DNA of 24,775 nt from Collybiopsis luxurians FD-317 M1 (lineage: Eukaryota > Basidiomycota > Agaricomycetes > Agaricales > Omphalotaceae). The position numbers and the translations under genes are program-made. Below, piece after piece: positions 10,101 through 18,658 of the stretch (positions are counted from its first letter, which is position 1; every line of letters starts with the position of its first letter). Under the pieces are notes generated by a model that was not told the DNA's origin, did no database searches, and saw nothing but the letters and a program-made list of their open reading frames with translations. The stretch lies in the NCBI GenBank assembly GCA_000827265.1, contig KN834855.1:1-24775 (forward strand). The letters run 5' to 3'.

Positions 10101-12611
10101 GAATGGCAGCGAAAGAGCTCAATTACTTGCCTTCTCTCCTGATGGGACTAGAATTGCTTCTACATTTGGGGATAATATAATCCATATTTGGGATGCAGGT
10201 ACTGGTGCTCAAGTAGGCAGTCCCTTGAAGGGCCATGATGGTTGGATCACATCAGTTGCCTTCTCTCCAGATGGGACCAGGGTTGCTTCAGCATCTCAAG
10301 ACAAAACGATCAGAATTTGGAATGTCACTACTACTTGGGCCCAATTAGGAGATCCATTGCAGGGCCACAAAAAGTCAATCACATCGGTTACATTCTCTCC
10401 TGAGGGGACTACACTTGCTTCTGGATCTGCAGATGAGACAGTCAGAATTTGGGATGCCACTACTGGTGTCCAGCTAGGAGATCCCTTTCAAGGTCATGAA
10501 AATGGAGTCACATTAGTAGCCTTCTCTCCTGATGGGACTATGGTTGCTTCTGCCTCTTGGGATGGGATAATCAGGATGTGGGATGTTACCACTGGTACCC
10601 AAGTAAAAGATCCCTTGCAGGGCCATGAATCTCCAATCAAATCAGCTACCTTTTCCCCTGATGGGACTAGAGTTGTTTCAGTGTCTATTGACAATACAAT
10701 TAAAATTTGGGATGCTACTACTGGTGCCCAAGTAGGAGATTCTTTGCAGTATTATGATAATAGTGTCGCTTCATTTTCTTTATCTCCCAATGGGCCTAGG
10801 GTTGCTTTTGTAACCGATGAATGCATAATTGAGATTTGTGATACCATTACTGGTGCTGAAGTGAGCATTAAGCCCGGCCAGTTGGTCCACTGTATTGCCT
10901 TCTCTTCTGATGGAACCAGGGTTGCATGTGACTCTGGAAAAGGGACAGTCAGCATTTGGGATGCCACTACTGGTGTAGCTGCAGGAGATTCCTTGGAGAG
11001 CCACAATAATTTGGCCACATCACTTGCCTTCTCTCCTGATGGAACTATGATTGCTTCTGGATCTCTTGATGGGACAATTCAAATTTGGGAAGCCACTACT
11101 GGTGCCCAAGTAGGCAATCCGTGGCATGGCCACAATGGTTGGATCACATCAGTTACCTTCTCTCCTGATGGAACCAGGGTTGCTTCTGCATCTCATGACA
11201 GGACAGTCAGAGTTTGGGATGTCACTATTGGTGCCCAAGTACTAGAAGATCCTTCGGAGGGCCATGATTATGCAGCCAGATTGGTTACCTTCTCTCCCAA
11301 TGGGACCAAGGTTGCTTCTGGATCTAAGGATACCATAATGGGAATTTGGCAGGCCACCGCTGGTGCCCAAGAAGAAAATTTCTTGTGGAGCCATAATGAA
11401 GTCATGTCAGTGACTTTCTCTCCTGATGGGACCAAGTTTGTTTCTGTATCCAATGATTCCACAATCAGAATTTGGGATGTTACTACTTGTTCCCAAATAG
11501 GACATTCCTTGGAGGGCCATAATGATTTTGGCATGTTAGTTGTTTTCTCTCCTGATGGGACCAAGCTTGCTTCAACATCCAGGGATCATAGGACAATCAG
11601 AATTTGGGATGTTACTACTGGTGCACAAGTAGGAAATCCTTTGAATGGTCATGATTCTTTTGTCAATTCAGTTGGTTTCTCTCCTGATGGTACTAGGGTT
11701 GTTTCTGCATCTCATGACAAGACAATCCGAATTTGGGATGTCTCTACTGGTACCCAGGTTGGAGATCCCTTGGGGGGCCATAATTCCCTAGTTGGATCAG
11801 TTGTTTTTTCTCCCAATGGGACAAGGGTTGCTTCTGCATCTAATGACAAGGCAATTAGAATTTGGGATGCCACTACTGGTTTCCAAATAGGAGATCCCTT
11901 TCGGGGCCATGAATATGGAGTTTGTTCATTTGCCTTCTCTCCTGATGGGACCCGGGTTGCTTCTGCATCATATGATGAGACAATCAGAATCTGGGATGCC
12001 ACTACTGGTGCACAAGTAGGAGATCCCTTGAAGGGTCATAATGGAGCTGTTACATCAGTTGCCTTCTCTTCTGATGGGACCAAAATTGCCTCTGCATCTT
12101 TAGATCAAACAATTAGAATTTGGGATGCCATTACCAGTGTACAACTAGGAGATCCCTTTCAGGGTCATGATGAAGGTGTCATTTCAGTTGCATTCTCTCC
12201 AGATGAGACTAGGGTAGCCTCTCAATCTCATAACAACACAATCAGAATCTGGGATGTCACCACTGCGGACCAAGGTAAGCACTTGCAGCGCCATGATAAC
12301 AATATTTTATCATTTACATCCTCTTCTAATTTTACAGAAACCAGCTTAGAAGCACTTAATCGTAGGTGTATGCAGAATCTCTCACATACTTCCCGAGCTA
12401 ATTTTTTGCAGCGAATAAATCTTGGACAATGTCATCTGATGGTTGGATTTACTTCCCGCCTTGCCCTGATGGAATTGTTTGGATCCCCCCTCAGTATCGC
12501 CGCAACCTTTGGCGGTCACAGAATACCTGCATCATTTCACGCGATGGGTATACCAAGCTTGACTTTGATAAATGTGTTTATGGTGAGAATTGGGCGCAGT
12601 GTTATCAGTAA
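7128..12611 (+). CDS. NACHT-WD40 NOD-like receptor (apparently intact, 1753 aa)
   Basis: Fungal STAND receptor related in architecture to HET-E/HET-D: the NACHT module binds nucleotide and oligomerises, and the WD40 array is the presumed ligand sensor. Exons: 7128-7251, 7311-9037, 9088-12274, 12338-12361, 12412-12611; introns of 59, 50, 63 and 50 nt; total 5262 nt, a multiple of three, no internal stop. Residues 1-65 are Ser/Gln-rich linker; 66-88 hold an aromatic/beta segment (FFAHAHHFNITDGEFTFV); Walker A GMAGTGKST at 165-173; Walker B VFILDALDECDD at 268-279; LKFLFTSRPE at 299-308; helical region to about 690; 23 WD40 blades at about 700-1680; and a C-terminal cap with DGWIYFPP, WIPPQYRRNLW, CIISRDGYTKLDF and CVYGENWAQC. 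The cap is in another frame and is reached only by the last two introns (branches CTAAT and GCTAAT), which is why a single-frame reading would end wrongly at 12711. The intron at 9038 ends in AAGCAG, a tandem acceptor that allows one extra Gln. No recognisable effector domain (HeLo, HET, patatin) is fused at the N-terminus. Confidence 0.92.
9330..12268 (+). repeat. Array of 23 WD40 repeats (about 129-nt period)
   Basis: Each unit follows the pattern FSPDGTRVASAS..D.TIRIWDATTGAQVGDP..GH......SVA. The WD positions read IWD, IWN, MWD, IWE, IWQ or ICD in 23 successive units. Units in the last third are the most alike; neighbouring units there still differ mainly at a few positions, namely after GH, around the residue following SAS, and between ATTG and GDP. 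Units 4-6 and 12 are degenerate: they carry ICD instead of IWD, or lose GH in favour of LQYYD. Such arrays in fungal NLR genes are known to be polymorphic in repeat number. Confidence 0.9.
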
Positions 12612-14205
12612 TTGTATATTAGCATGCGACACGATGAGACTGTACAAGTTGCAAACGCAGTTACTTTGCATACACTGTACTTATCTATATAAGTTTCCTG
12701 AGTTCAGCTGAACGTTTTATATTTGCACTTCTCTTCGTAAGTTATTAAATTCGAGGAGGCTGCGGTTGAGGTACAAGTGGCAAAGGGGCTGAGTATCCCA
12801 AAAAAGGCAACTCGTCGAACTCCGAAGCCGTATGTCCGAACCGGTAAGATCTCCGGTCCGAGTCACCCTCTTGTTGATGCGCTGAGCGCCAATTTTTCCT
12901 TCTCAACCCCACTTTGACACGGCCAACTTGAAAGCGTCCAGCGACCGACTTGAAGCTTCGACTCCCTCTCTTTATCCTTATTCTTTCATCATACTTCTTT
13001 ATCCTACCTGCCGCCGTCAACTTTCCCTGTGTATCTTTAACCTTGAAAGTCGACTTGCCAATTTTTAACTTCCCTTTTTTCGCCGTACTGCCCCGTTACT
13101 TTGCCTGGTACCCATTATGCACAATCTGTAGGCTCAAAGAGACAGGATACGATATCTCCGACAAAGGCATGTCTGTGAAAACATCGAAATGGATGAAGAG
13201 AGGATTATAGGGAGGATTTTGTCGATTGCAAAGGTCCGTCCTTGAATACACGGGCTCGATTGCCATGATTCTGACATTTGACTAGGGGATTCATATGAGC
13301 AATGAGAGTCTCCTTATTCTATCAACCCTGCGGACAGTAGCCCCACAGCGCCATCTCCACCATCAGCCAGTCCTCTTCTCTCGGCTTCCTCATTGACGCA
13401 CTCCAATAGCTCAATTCGATAAGCTCAACTTTGTCGCACAAGAAAAAAGAAAACTTTTTCTCAAAGAAGAAAAGTGATGATTGAACAAAGCGGGGTGGTG
13501 GATTTGAAGGAAAAGTCTGCGCTGGTCATGGTTAATTTGAGGTTCACTTGGACATTTACTCTATTGGCGCACTGATCACTCTAACAATCGCTCTTGTTAA
13601 GCCTCCTCGTTCGTTATTCGCTTTGCTACGGTATGACGCATGATACGCAAGCTCCAAGCCACCTTCGAATTACAATATCCTGGATTGTGGACGTCAACTC
13701 AACTTGGTAAACACATTAAGACGGGCAAATACAGAGGAATGGGCAAATGCAACTCGGAGGTTCGTGTCCATAAAATCGATTCTCGAACTTCATTGCTCAT
13801 TCTGTACCTCTAGCTACGCTAGGGAAACACTACTTTGTCATTGTGTTACCTACTTCGTCGAGATACACGGTGACAGTTCATCCTCAATGAGTTCTACGTA
13901 CGTCCGGAGAAGAAGAGATGTTTCATTCTAATGAAGGAGACTCTTGAAGGATTGAGGTCAAGGTACGGATCTCGTATTGCTCGCCGCCGTTATTTTCACT
14001 CTGATTTAACGATTTACCAGTTGGCAGGCTCGGTCCAGCGCTACACACCACAAAAGTGCGGTCTCGAAGAATCACTGGAATCAAGATGCCTTTCCCACTA
14101 GGGTCCGCTGTGGTGCTTAATGGATAGACGAGAATCTGTTGAATGGAAGAGATCGTAATAGTGTACTATTTTACATATCTCTATGATATTTCAGACTGCT
14201 GATTT
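12528..14205 (+). repeat. 3' end of NACHT-WD40 gene plus downstream flank, copy 1
   Basis: Aligns, with gaps, to 16055-17555 in the same orientation. Shared blocks: the last 28 codons of the receptor; TATATTAGCATGC and CTATATAAGTTT in the 3' region; GGCTGCGGTTGAGGTA at about 12758; GGGATTCAT...CATCAGCCAG at 13288-13370; and TCAAGGTACGGATCT near 13958. Copy 1 holds about 470 nt (13386-13858) that copy 2 lacks. No complete gene is recognised in 12612-14205. A short stretch at about 13144-13188 looks codon-conserved between copies (DISDKGMSVKTSK here), hinting at an old coding exon. Confidence 0.75.
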
Positions 14206-14665
14206 CCAATGGTCCATCTTGGAACGCGTTGAGCAATACGGTGGCAATACTGATGATTTATAAGTGTAATGTTCATCCGATTTACTGCATTGACTACGAG
14301 ACATTTCCTTGAATGTCTTGGTACGGTCAGTCCGGCAAACTGACGAGGGCGCCAAATTGCAATCCTGAACTGCCATCTTCCGTTCTGAAGACGGCAACCT
14401 TGTTTGCTCTTTTTTGCTTTTTGGAATCCTCCCAATTCACTCAGTACTTTCTCTATACACACTACGCCAGTTCAGGACCAACACAGAAATGTTCTTGCAA
14501 TTCCGACTATAAATTCATTGTCGACTCCCTGTTTTTCTGCACTTTCCAACAATCGCACCATTCATAATTCATGTCACCCACGACAATCCCCGACTTTTTA
14601 CTTTCCTTCTCCCATAATCTGCTTGGGACCCAATCAATCAAGGAAACTCGGATACTAATGCTACA
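14206..14665. other. Upstream region of the Tra2-like pseudogene
   Basis: No gene recognised. Short overlapping frames on both strands lack motifs. Homology to the second flank copy ends near 14205. The stretch just before 14666 is C/T-rich in places (around 14580-14620), as is common upstream of fungal genes, and is probably the ancestral promoter/5' UTR of the Tra2-like gene. Confidence 0.4.
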
Positions 14666-15625
14666 ATGAGCATTCGGCCCGACGATTTTTCAGGAAGCAC
14701 TAGCGCTGTCCCTTCTGGGCCTGAAGCTTTGAGGAGGAGCAGGAGTAGAAGTCCTGGTGACCAAGGGTACGTATACTGCCAAGCTGGATATATTTTTTCT
14801 TCTAACCGTCTTTCCTAGTCATTGTAACAGAGAAGAGGCTGATAACCCGGGCAATAACCTCCACGTCTCTGGCCTAAGCCATAAAGTTGATTCCGGAGAT
14901 CTTGAACTGCGTTTGCCAAAGTTGGCCAGGTACGTAGTCGCACTGGTGGGATGTATCGCGCTTGTCGCTCAGTTTTGTTGTTTCGTAGGTTCAAAAGGCG
15001 TCCGTTGTTTATGACCCTCAAAGCAGGGAATCATGACAATTCGGATTTTTTTCAACGGAGAGCAAAGAGGAAGCTGAGGTCTCGACCACTGCTCACTGAG
15101 CTGATGAGCAAAGTCATTACTATCGCCAAGGTGCAGTCCGTTTTTTTTTTTTTCGCTGTCTTTCCCTGCTAACAGAATATTCGCGTCCTATTATATAGGC
15201 TTGTCAAGGAAGAGCAAGGACACAGATCCGGGCAAGTACCACGGACCCGGTAGAAGACAAGGCACTCGTCGAGGACGAGCAAGGACACCGACTCCTGGCA
15301 AATACCATGGACCTGGAAAAAGACAAGGTACGCTGAGATTTTCTTCCAGTTGACTTCCTTATCTTATCTTCCCTTGTCAGTTGAGCGCAACTGCCCTTAT
15401 TGTCCTCGGCCATATGACAGCCCGTACTCCTGAGACTTTCCTCACTGTCGTGGGGGTCGTTACGAAGACTATCGAGACCGTGGCCGGGATCGTAGATGGG
15501 ACGACAAGGACCGTGACCGTGATCATTTTAGGGAACGCGAGCGTGAACGCGGAGACCGGTACGATAGGTATGATCGGCATGATGACAGGCACGATAGCTA
15601 CGACGATCGTAGTAGGAGGTATTAG
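14666..15625 (+). pseudogene. Transformer-2-like RRM/SR splicing factor, decayed
   Basis: Tra2-type proteins are nuclear RNA-binding splicing regulators with one RRM between Arg-rich tails. Exon 1 starts MSIRPDDFSG and contains RRSRSRSPGDQ. A 52-nt intron (14767-14818, CTAAC branch) leads into NREEADNPGNNLHVSGLSHK, the start of the RRM. After the next intron the frame needed for VQKASVVYDPQSRES is off by one base. Further on come QFGFFSTESKEEAEV, ELMSKVITIAK, two successive PGKYHGPG blocks, RPYDSPYS, and an RD/RE/RY-rich tail ending DRSRRY-stop at 15623-15625. Lesions: TGA at 15034-15036 and 15431-15433 where the family usually has Arg (CGA to TGA fits); a small deletion before ELMSK that removes the expected NG; and a one-base loss in the first PGKY repeat. 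Introns are retained, so it is not a processed copy. The hydrophobic 86-codon frame at 15381-15641 is a shadow of the RD-rich tail. Confidence 0.85.
15203..15330 (+). repeat. Imperfect tandem duplication inside the Tra2-like pseudogene
   Basis: Two consecutive copies of roughly 65 nt, starting at 15203 and 15268, each encoding an Arg-rich stretch followed by PGKYHGPG and RRQ or KRQ. The first copy is one base shorter, which breaks the frame. Family members I know of have one such GKY(H/Y)GP block, so the duplication looks local and recent relative to the gene. Confidence 0.7.
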
Positions 15626-15960
15626 GGAGCTGCGGGGGTAGCGGACTGAGCTCAGGCTGTCGCGGGTGGTACGGAATTTCATCTTTTTGTCCTGTCCCTC
15701 CTTGCACTCGCGTGCAAGGTATTGCTTTGTTTGCTTCGTCAGTAACTCTACCTCAAGTTTGCTTTGGTCGCTTCAATATTTAATCTCCTTATTGCTACGT
15801 ATCTTCTAGAGCGCTGACAATTCACCCGACTTGATATTTCTCAATGATGCTCCTTGCGCTGACCGAACATAATATTGAGAGTATCATGCCGCTGTCCAAC
15901 TTCATATAAATATTAGATTTTGTCTGGTTCGTTTTCTCCTGGCCATCCTCCTGACTAACC
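15626..15960. other. Spacer carrying the promoter relic of the deleted receptor
   Basis: No open frame of note. CATATAAATATTA at 15903-15915 is a TATA-like element about 50 nt before the exon-1 relic. GGCCATCCTCCTGACTAACC directly before the ATG at 15961 resembles the bases before the intact receptor's start at 7128. Confidence 0.5.
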
Positions 15961-16138
15961 ATGCCTGCGAACACAAGAAATTTTTAAGAACCACTTGCTC
16001 AAGCAAAGAATTGGAATCCACTTCCTCTCTCACCGGCACCGGCGGAGAAGTGATTGCATCATTTCTCGCGATGGATACACCAAACTTGACTTTGACAACT
16101 GTGTCTACAGTGAGAATTGGACACAGTGCTTTCGGTAG
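15961..16138 (+). pseudogene. Relic of a second NACHT-WD40 gene (exon 1 joined to last exon)
   Basis: The end is certain: 16055-16138 encodes CIISRDGYTKLDF, then DNCVYSENWTQCF and a stop. It matches the last 28 codons of the intact receptor (12528-12611) without indels; I count 15 of 84 bases different, many at third codon positions. Upstream, 15961-16050 resembles exon 1 of the intact gene: ATG, then a region matching TTGCTCA..C.AAGAAT and GGAGAAG, in the same phase (AQAKN against AQSKN), but with an in-frame TAA at 15985-15987. Between the two, the NACHT domain, all WD40 blades and all introns (about 5.3 kb) are missing. Alternatively, bases 16010-16054 could be a shrunken piece of the terminal exon (WIPPQYRR region) rather than exon 1; I favour exon 1 because the promoter-side similarity continues upstream. 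No NACHT or sensor domain remains, so it cannot act as a receptor. Confidence 0.72.
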
Positions 16139-16603
16139 CTGTAAGTATATTAGCATGCAATGCAATTAAATTGACAATTGTACAAGTTACAAGCACAGAG
16201 TTGCTTCACCTAGATCTTACTTGTCTATATAAGTTTGATAATGAGCTCATTTGAACATTTTGCATTTGAGTTCCCCTCAGTTTGTGATACATTTTGAGGG
16301 GGGCTGCGGTTGAGGTATGATGAAGTAGCTTAGTGTCTGAAAAGGCAATGAAGATGAAAGTGTCCAGACTCTAGTAGTGCTCTGCATTTCTTTATCACCT
16401 TATTCCCGGAGCAGGAGTAGTGACTAACCGCCAAACTGCAGGAGTGATTTATTGCTCTTATTGCAGTGAGTACAATCTGTTCATAGCCCTTTTGATGAGC
16501 TTCAATTAATTTGAGATTCTTGAGACTATCTAGGCTTGTACCCAGCCTGCCAATGAAGGTTGGTGATTCATCTAATGAGAACTTGTCGATATGCTCTCAG
16601 GAT

Positions 16604-16775
16604 TATTTGGGTGGGTGCGCACAGGGTTGGAAATTTGCACCGCTGACAGCTGTCGGCTCGTCGACATTTTTACTGATGCCTAAGCAAAATGTTTGCGAGA
16701 TCTTCATTTACAGAAAATTCATGTAATTATACTTATATCTCTAATCGTTAAATCTCGATGCACACCCACCCAATA
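16604..16775. mobile_element. Small inverted-repeat element, MITE-like (172 bp)
   Basis: Left arm TATTTGGGTGGGTGCGCA (16604-16621) and right arm TGCACACCCACCCAATA (16759-16775) are inverted repeats with one mismatch and one indel. The enclosed 137 nt has no coding capacity. The element lies in the part of flank copy 2 that is absent from flank copy 1, as expected for an insertion. No convincing target-site duplication is seen beyond a possible TA at the ends, so classification as a non-autonomous transposon is tentative. Confidence 0.45.
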
Positions 16776-16846
16776 GTCCCGAGATCCACTATCCACTGGT
16801 TCTTATTAGACCAATTTTCATAGACAGGCTGGGTCCGAGCCTAGAG

Positions 16847-16896
16847 TGGTAGAGTGGTTGCCTGAACTATAGTGTCTGTTCCAGGTTTGTTTTTGG
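16847..16896 (+). other. tRNA-like box A / degenerate box B
   Basis: TGGTAGAGTGG (16847-16857) matches the RNA polymerase III box A pattern TGGYNNAGTGG. About 25-30 nt on, CCAGGTTTGTTTTTGG (16881-16896) could form a weak T-arm-like hairpin, but the loop departs from GGTTCGANTCC. No acceptor or anticodon stem of normal form can be folded, so this is not a functional tRNA. It may be a tRNA-derived (SINE-like) relic or chance. Confidence 0.25.
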
Positions 16897-17589
16897 AGGG
16901 GATAAAATCTACAGAGGACAATTGCGTTTTGTTTGCCTCCGCTTGTTCATAGTTTATCAATTTCATTCCAACTTGACATATCAAAAAAGGATGTAATATC
17001 TCAAACAAGGGCTTGTCGGTGGAAGCGTCGAACGGAAGGGATTATGTTGATATGACATAAAGGTTCGTGCTTGTATAATGAACACAAACTCTCAATCCCC
17101 ATGGTTCTCACATTTTTGGCAGGGGATTCATCCGAGTAAGGGGTGCCTCCTCATTCCGCACCAACGGTGTGGACAATAGCCACACAACGCTATCTCCATC
17201 ATCAGCCAGCCCTCTTTTCCGGGATACATGGCGATAATTTATCCTCAGTGAGTTCTTCGCATGCTCAAAGAAGAAGCGGAAGAGCTGCTATATTTCAACG
17301 AAAGAGACTCTTGCAATATCGAATTTTGAGCATGGAGTTTGATGTCAAGGTACGGATCTTATATTGGTCGTCACCCAGTTGGCGAGCTCGGTCCAGGAAT
17401 ATGCGCCGCGAAGATGCAATCTTAGAGGAACACTGAAAATAGCAAGAATAGGGCCCGCAGTGGCGCCTAATCGATAGACAAGAACGCATTGATTCGAAGA
17501 GGTCGTAACGGTGGTAGCACTTTACATACCTGTACGATAATCTTCTCAGGTTTGGAATGCCGACTTAAAAAATAGTAAACTCGACAACC

Positions 17590-17647
17590 AGGTTATCAGA
17601 AAGCAGGTTGGCGCTCTAACCCATTTGTAACCTGCCATAGATAACCT
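17590..17647. repeat. Imperfect inverted repeat (hairpin)
   Basis: AGGTTATCAGAAAGCAGGTT (17590-17609) and AACCTGCCATAGATAACCT (17629-17647) are imperfect reverse complements: the outer 8 and inner 7 bases pair, separated by a bulged middle. The loop is about 19 nt. It could be a relic end of a mobile element or a transcript hairpin; nothing around it identifies it. Confidence 0.5.
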
Positions 17648-18241
17648 ACATAGTACAGGGTTGCCTGCAGCTAGTCAACGGGTCACTTTAAACTGGCTTG
17701 GGGCGCATAGTGTCTGACAATGCCTTATATGGATTCAGACTTTTGAAATACATTTACCTTACAGTCGATGTTTTCTGTGTTCCGATACGGGTGCGTGAAG
17801 GGGTCAACTGTGGAACAAATTCATCTAACAGTGGCAATGAATACAGACAACATTTAAGTGAAAAGTTCCTCCGATTTACTGTACGAGGTGTAATTATGCT
17901 AGTTATGATTCGGATGATTGTAATGTCCAAAGATTAAAAGAGTCTGATTTGAGATCTGAATGACCGTGTACTTCAAGGTTATAGATAGGTACAACTAACT
18001 TGATCTCGCTACTATCCATTAGACAAAACGAAGAGTCCGAAATCAAGCTGTCCTCTTTGTAAATGAGTATTGACCATCGGATTCTGAGTGAGTCCAGCTG
18101 CATGGTCCTCCATACGCGTACCGATGAGATTGGCATGAACTTGAAGATGAAGCATCAATCAGTCTTGTGCTACTTTGGTTAGACTCTTCATTTGTATGGA
18201 TCGCGGCGCGATACCGAGTCTGCTGGAAGCCTTGATCGATC
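17648..18241. other. Intergenic stretch, no recognisable gene
   Basis: Several open frames of 70-90 codons occur on both strands (for example 17698-17937 plus and 18043-18309 minus) without motifs, splice structure or start-context support. Duplication with copy 1 of the receptor flank has already ended. Confidence 0.4.
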
Positions 18242-18460
18242 AACGAGTTCGAACAAGGGGAAGGAGAATCTGAAGAGAGGGCACTGGACGCTTTGATTCG
18301 CGCTGTCAATATTCAAGAGGATCCATGGATGAGAGGGATGAAGGGGTTTATGAGTTTACCATCACTGTGGGTCAAATACGAGGTCGTCTATTCCATCATT
18401 CGATATCTGTGCAGTACGGGTTCTTCCTTCGAGCCCTTAATTTGTGAAAATTCATTGTAA
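18242..18460 (+). other. Coding-like open stretch, unidentified
   Basis: This frame is open from before 18242 to a TAA at 18458-18460 and has protein-like composition (FEQGEGESEERALDALIRAV, then KGFMSLPSLWVKYEVVYSII). There is no good ATG near its beginning, so if real it would be an internal or terminal exon fragment. I do not recognise the family; the opposite-strand frame at 18043-18309 overlaps it. Could be another decayed gene piece in this debris-rich stretch. Confidence 0.2.
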
Positions 18461-18658
18461 ATGAGGATCCGTTGTGATCTTGTCTTCCGCCTGCCACTCC
18501 CTTTGGTTGGAAGTAGGAGCATCCCAGTGTGTCGTAATCCTACCAGCCGAGAGTGGACGTCGAGCTAAGCGTTAAGGGGGTTTGATTGGCTGGAGGGGTG
18601 GTCGGTAGGCACAGAGGCTGAAAAAGCAAGTACGGGTCGTCGCTCTGGCTTCTCTCTC

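Larger units (their letters stand above)
16055..17555 (+). repeat. 3' end of NACHT-WD40 gene plus downstream flank, copy 2
   Basis: Diverged counterpart of 12528-14205, same order and strand. It has about 400 nt extra between 16410 and 16920 (holding the inverted-repeat element and tRNA-like boxes) and lacks the 470 nt present in copy 1. Shared blocks include GGGATTCAT at 17124 with CATCAGCCAG downstream, ATCCTCAGTGAGTTCT near 17240, and GTCAAGGTACGGATCT at about 17343. No intact gene is seen. The open frame at 17143-17436 has no counterpart that stays open in copy 1. Confidence 0.75.

Noticed and set aside
9354..12002. Several 66-105 codon minus-strand frames with repeated SGEKATD-like words
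   Set aside because: Antisense reflections of the WD40 repeats; their periodicity follows the sense repeats exactly.
12275..12711. Unspliced C-terminal extension of the receptor ending at 12711
   Set aside because: It contains two good introns and, when spliced, the frame changes to a cap motif that is also conserved in the relic at 16055-16138; the unspliced tail is not conserved there.
15381..15641. 86-codon hydrophobic, Thr/Val/Ile-rich open frame resembling a membrane or secreted repeat protein
   Set aside because: It is the shifted-frame shadow of the RD/RE/RY-rich tail of the Tra2-like pseudogene; the alternating hydrophobic pattern is produced by the GA-/CG-rich repeats of that tail.
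15961..16138. A new small secreted or cysteine-rich protein gene reading into CIISRDGYTKLDF
   Set aside because: The open frame upstream has no ATG in phase with the C-terminal block, and the block is clearly the end of a receptor; a deletion relic explains it better.
16820..16900. Functional tRNA gene
   Set aside because: Box A fits, but the T-loop, anticodon stem and acceptor stem do not form; kept only as a low-confidence tRNA-like relic.
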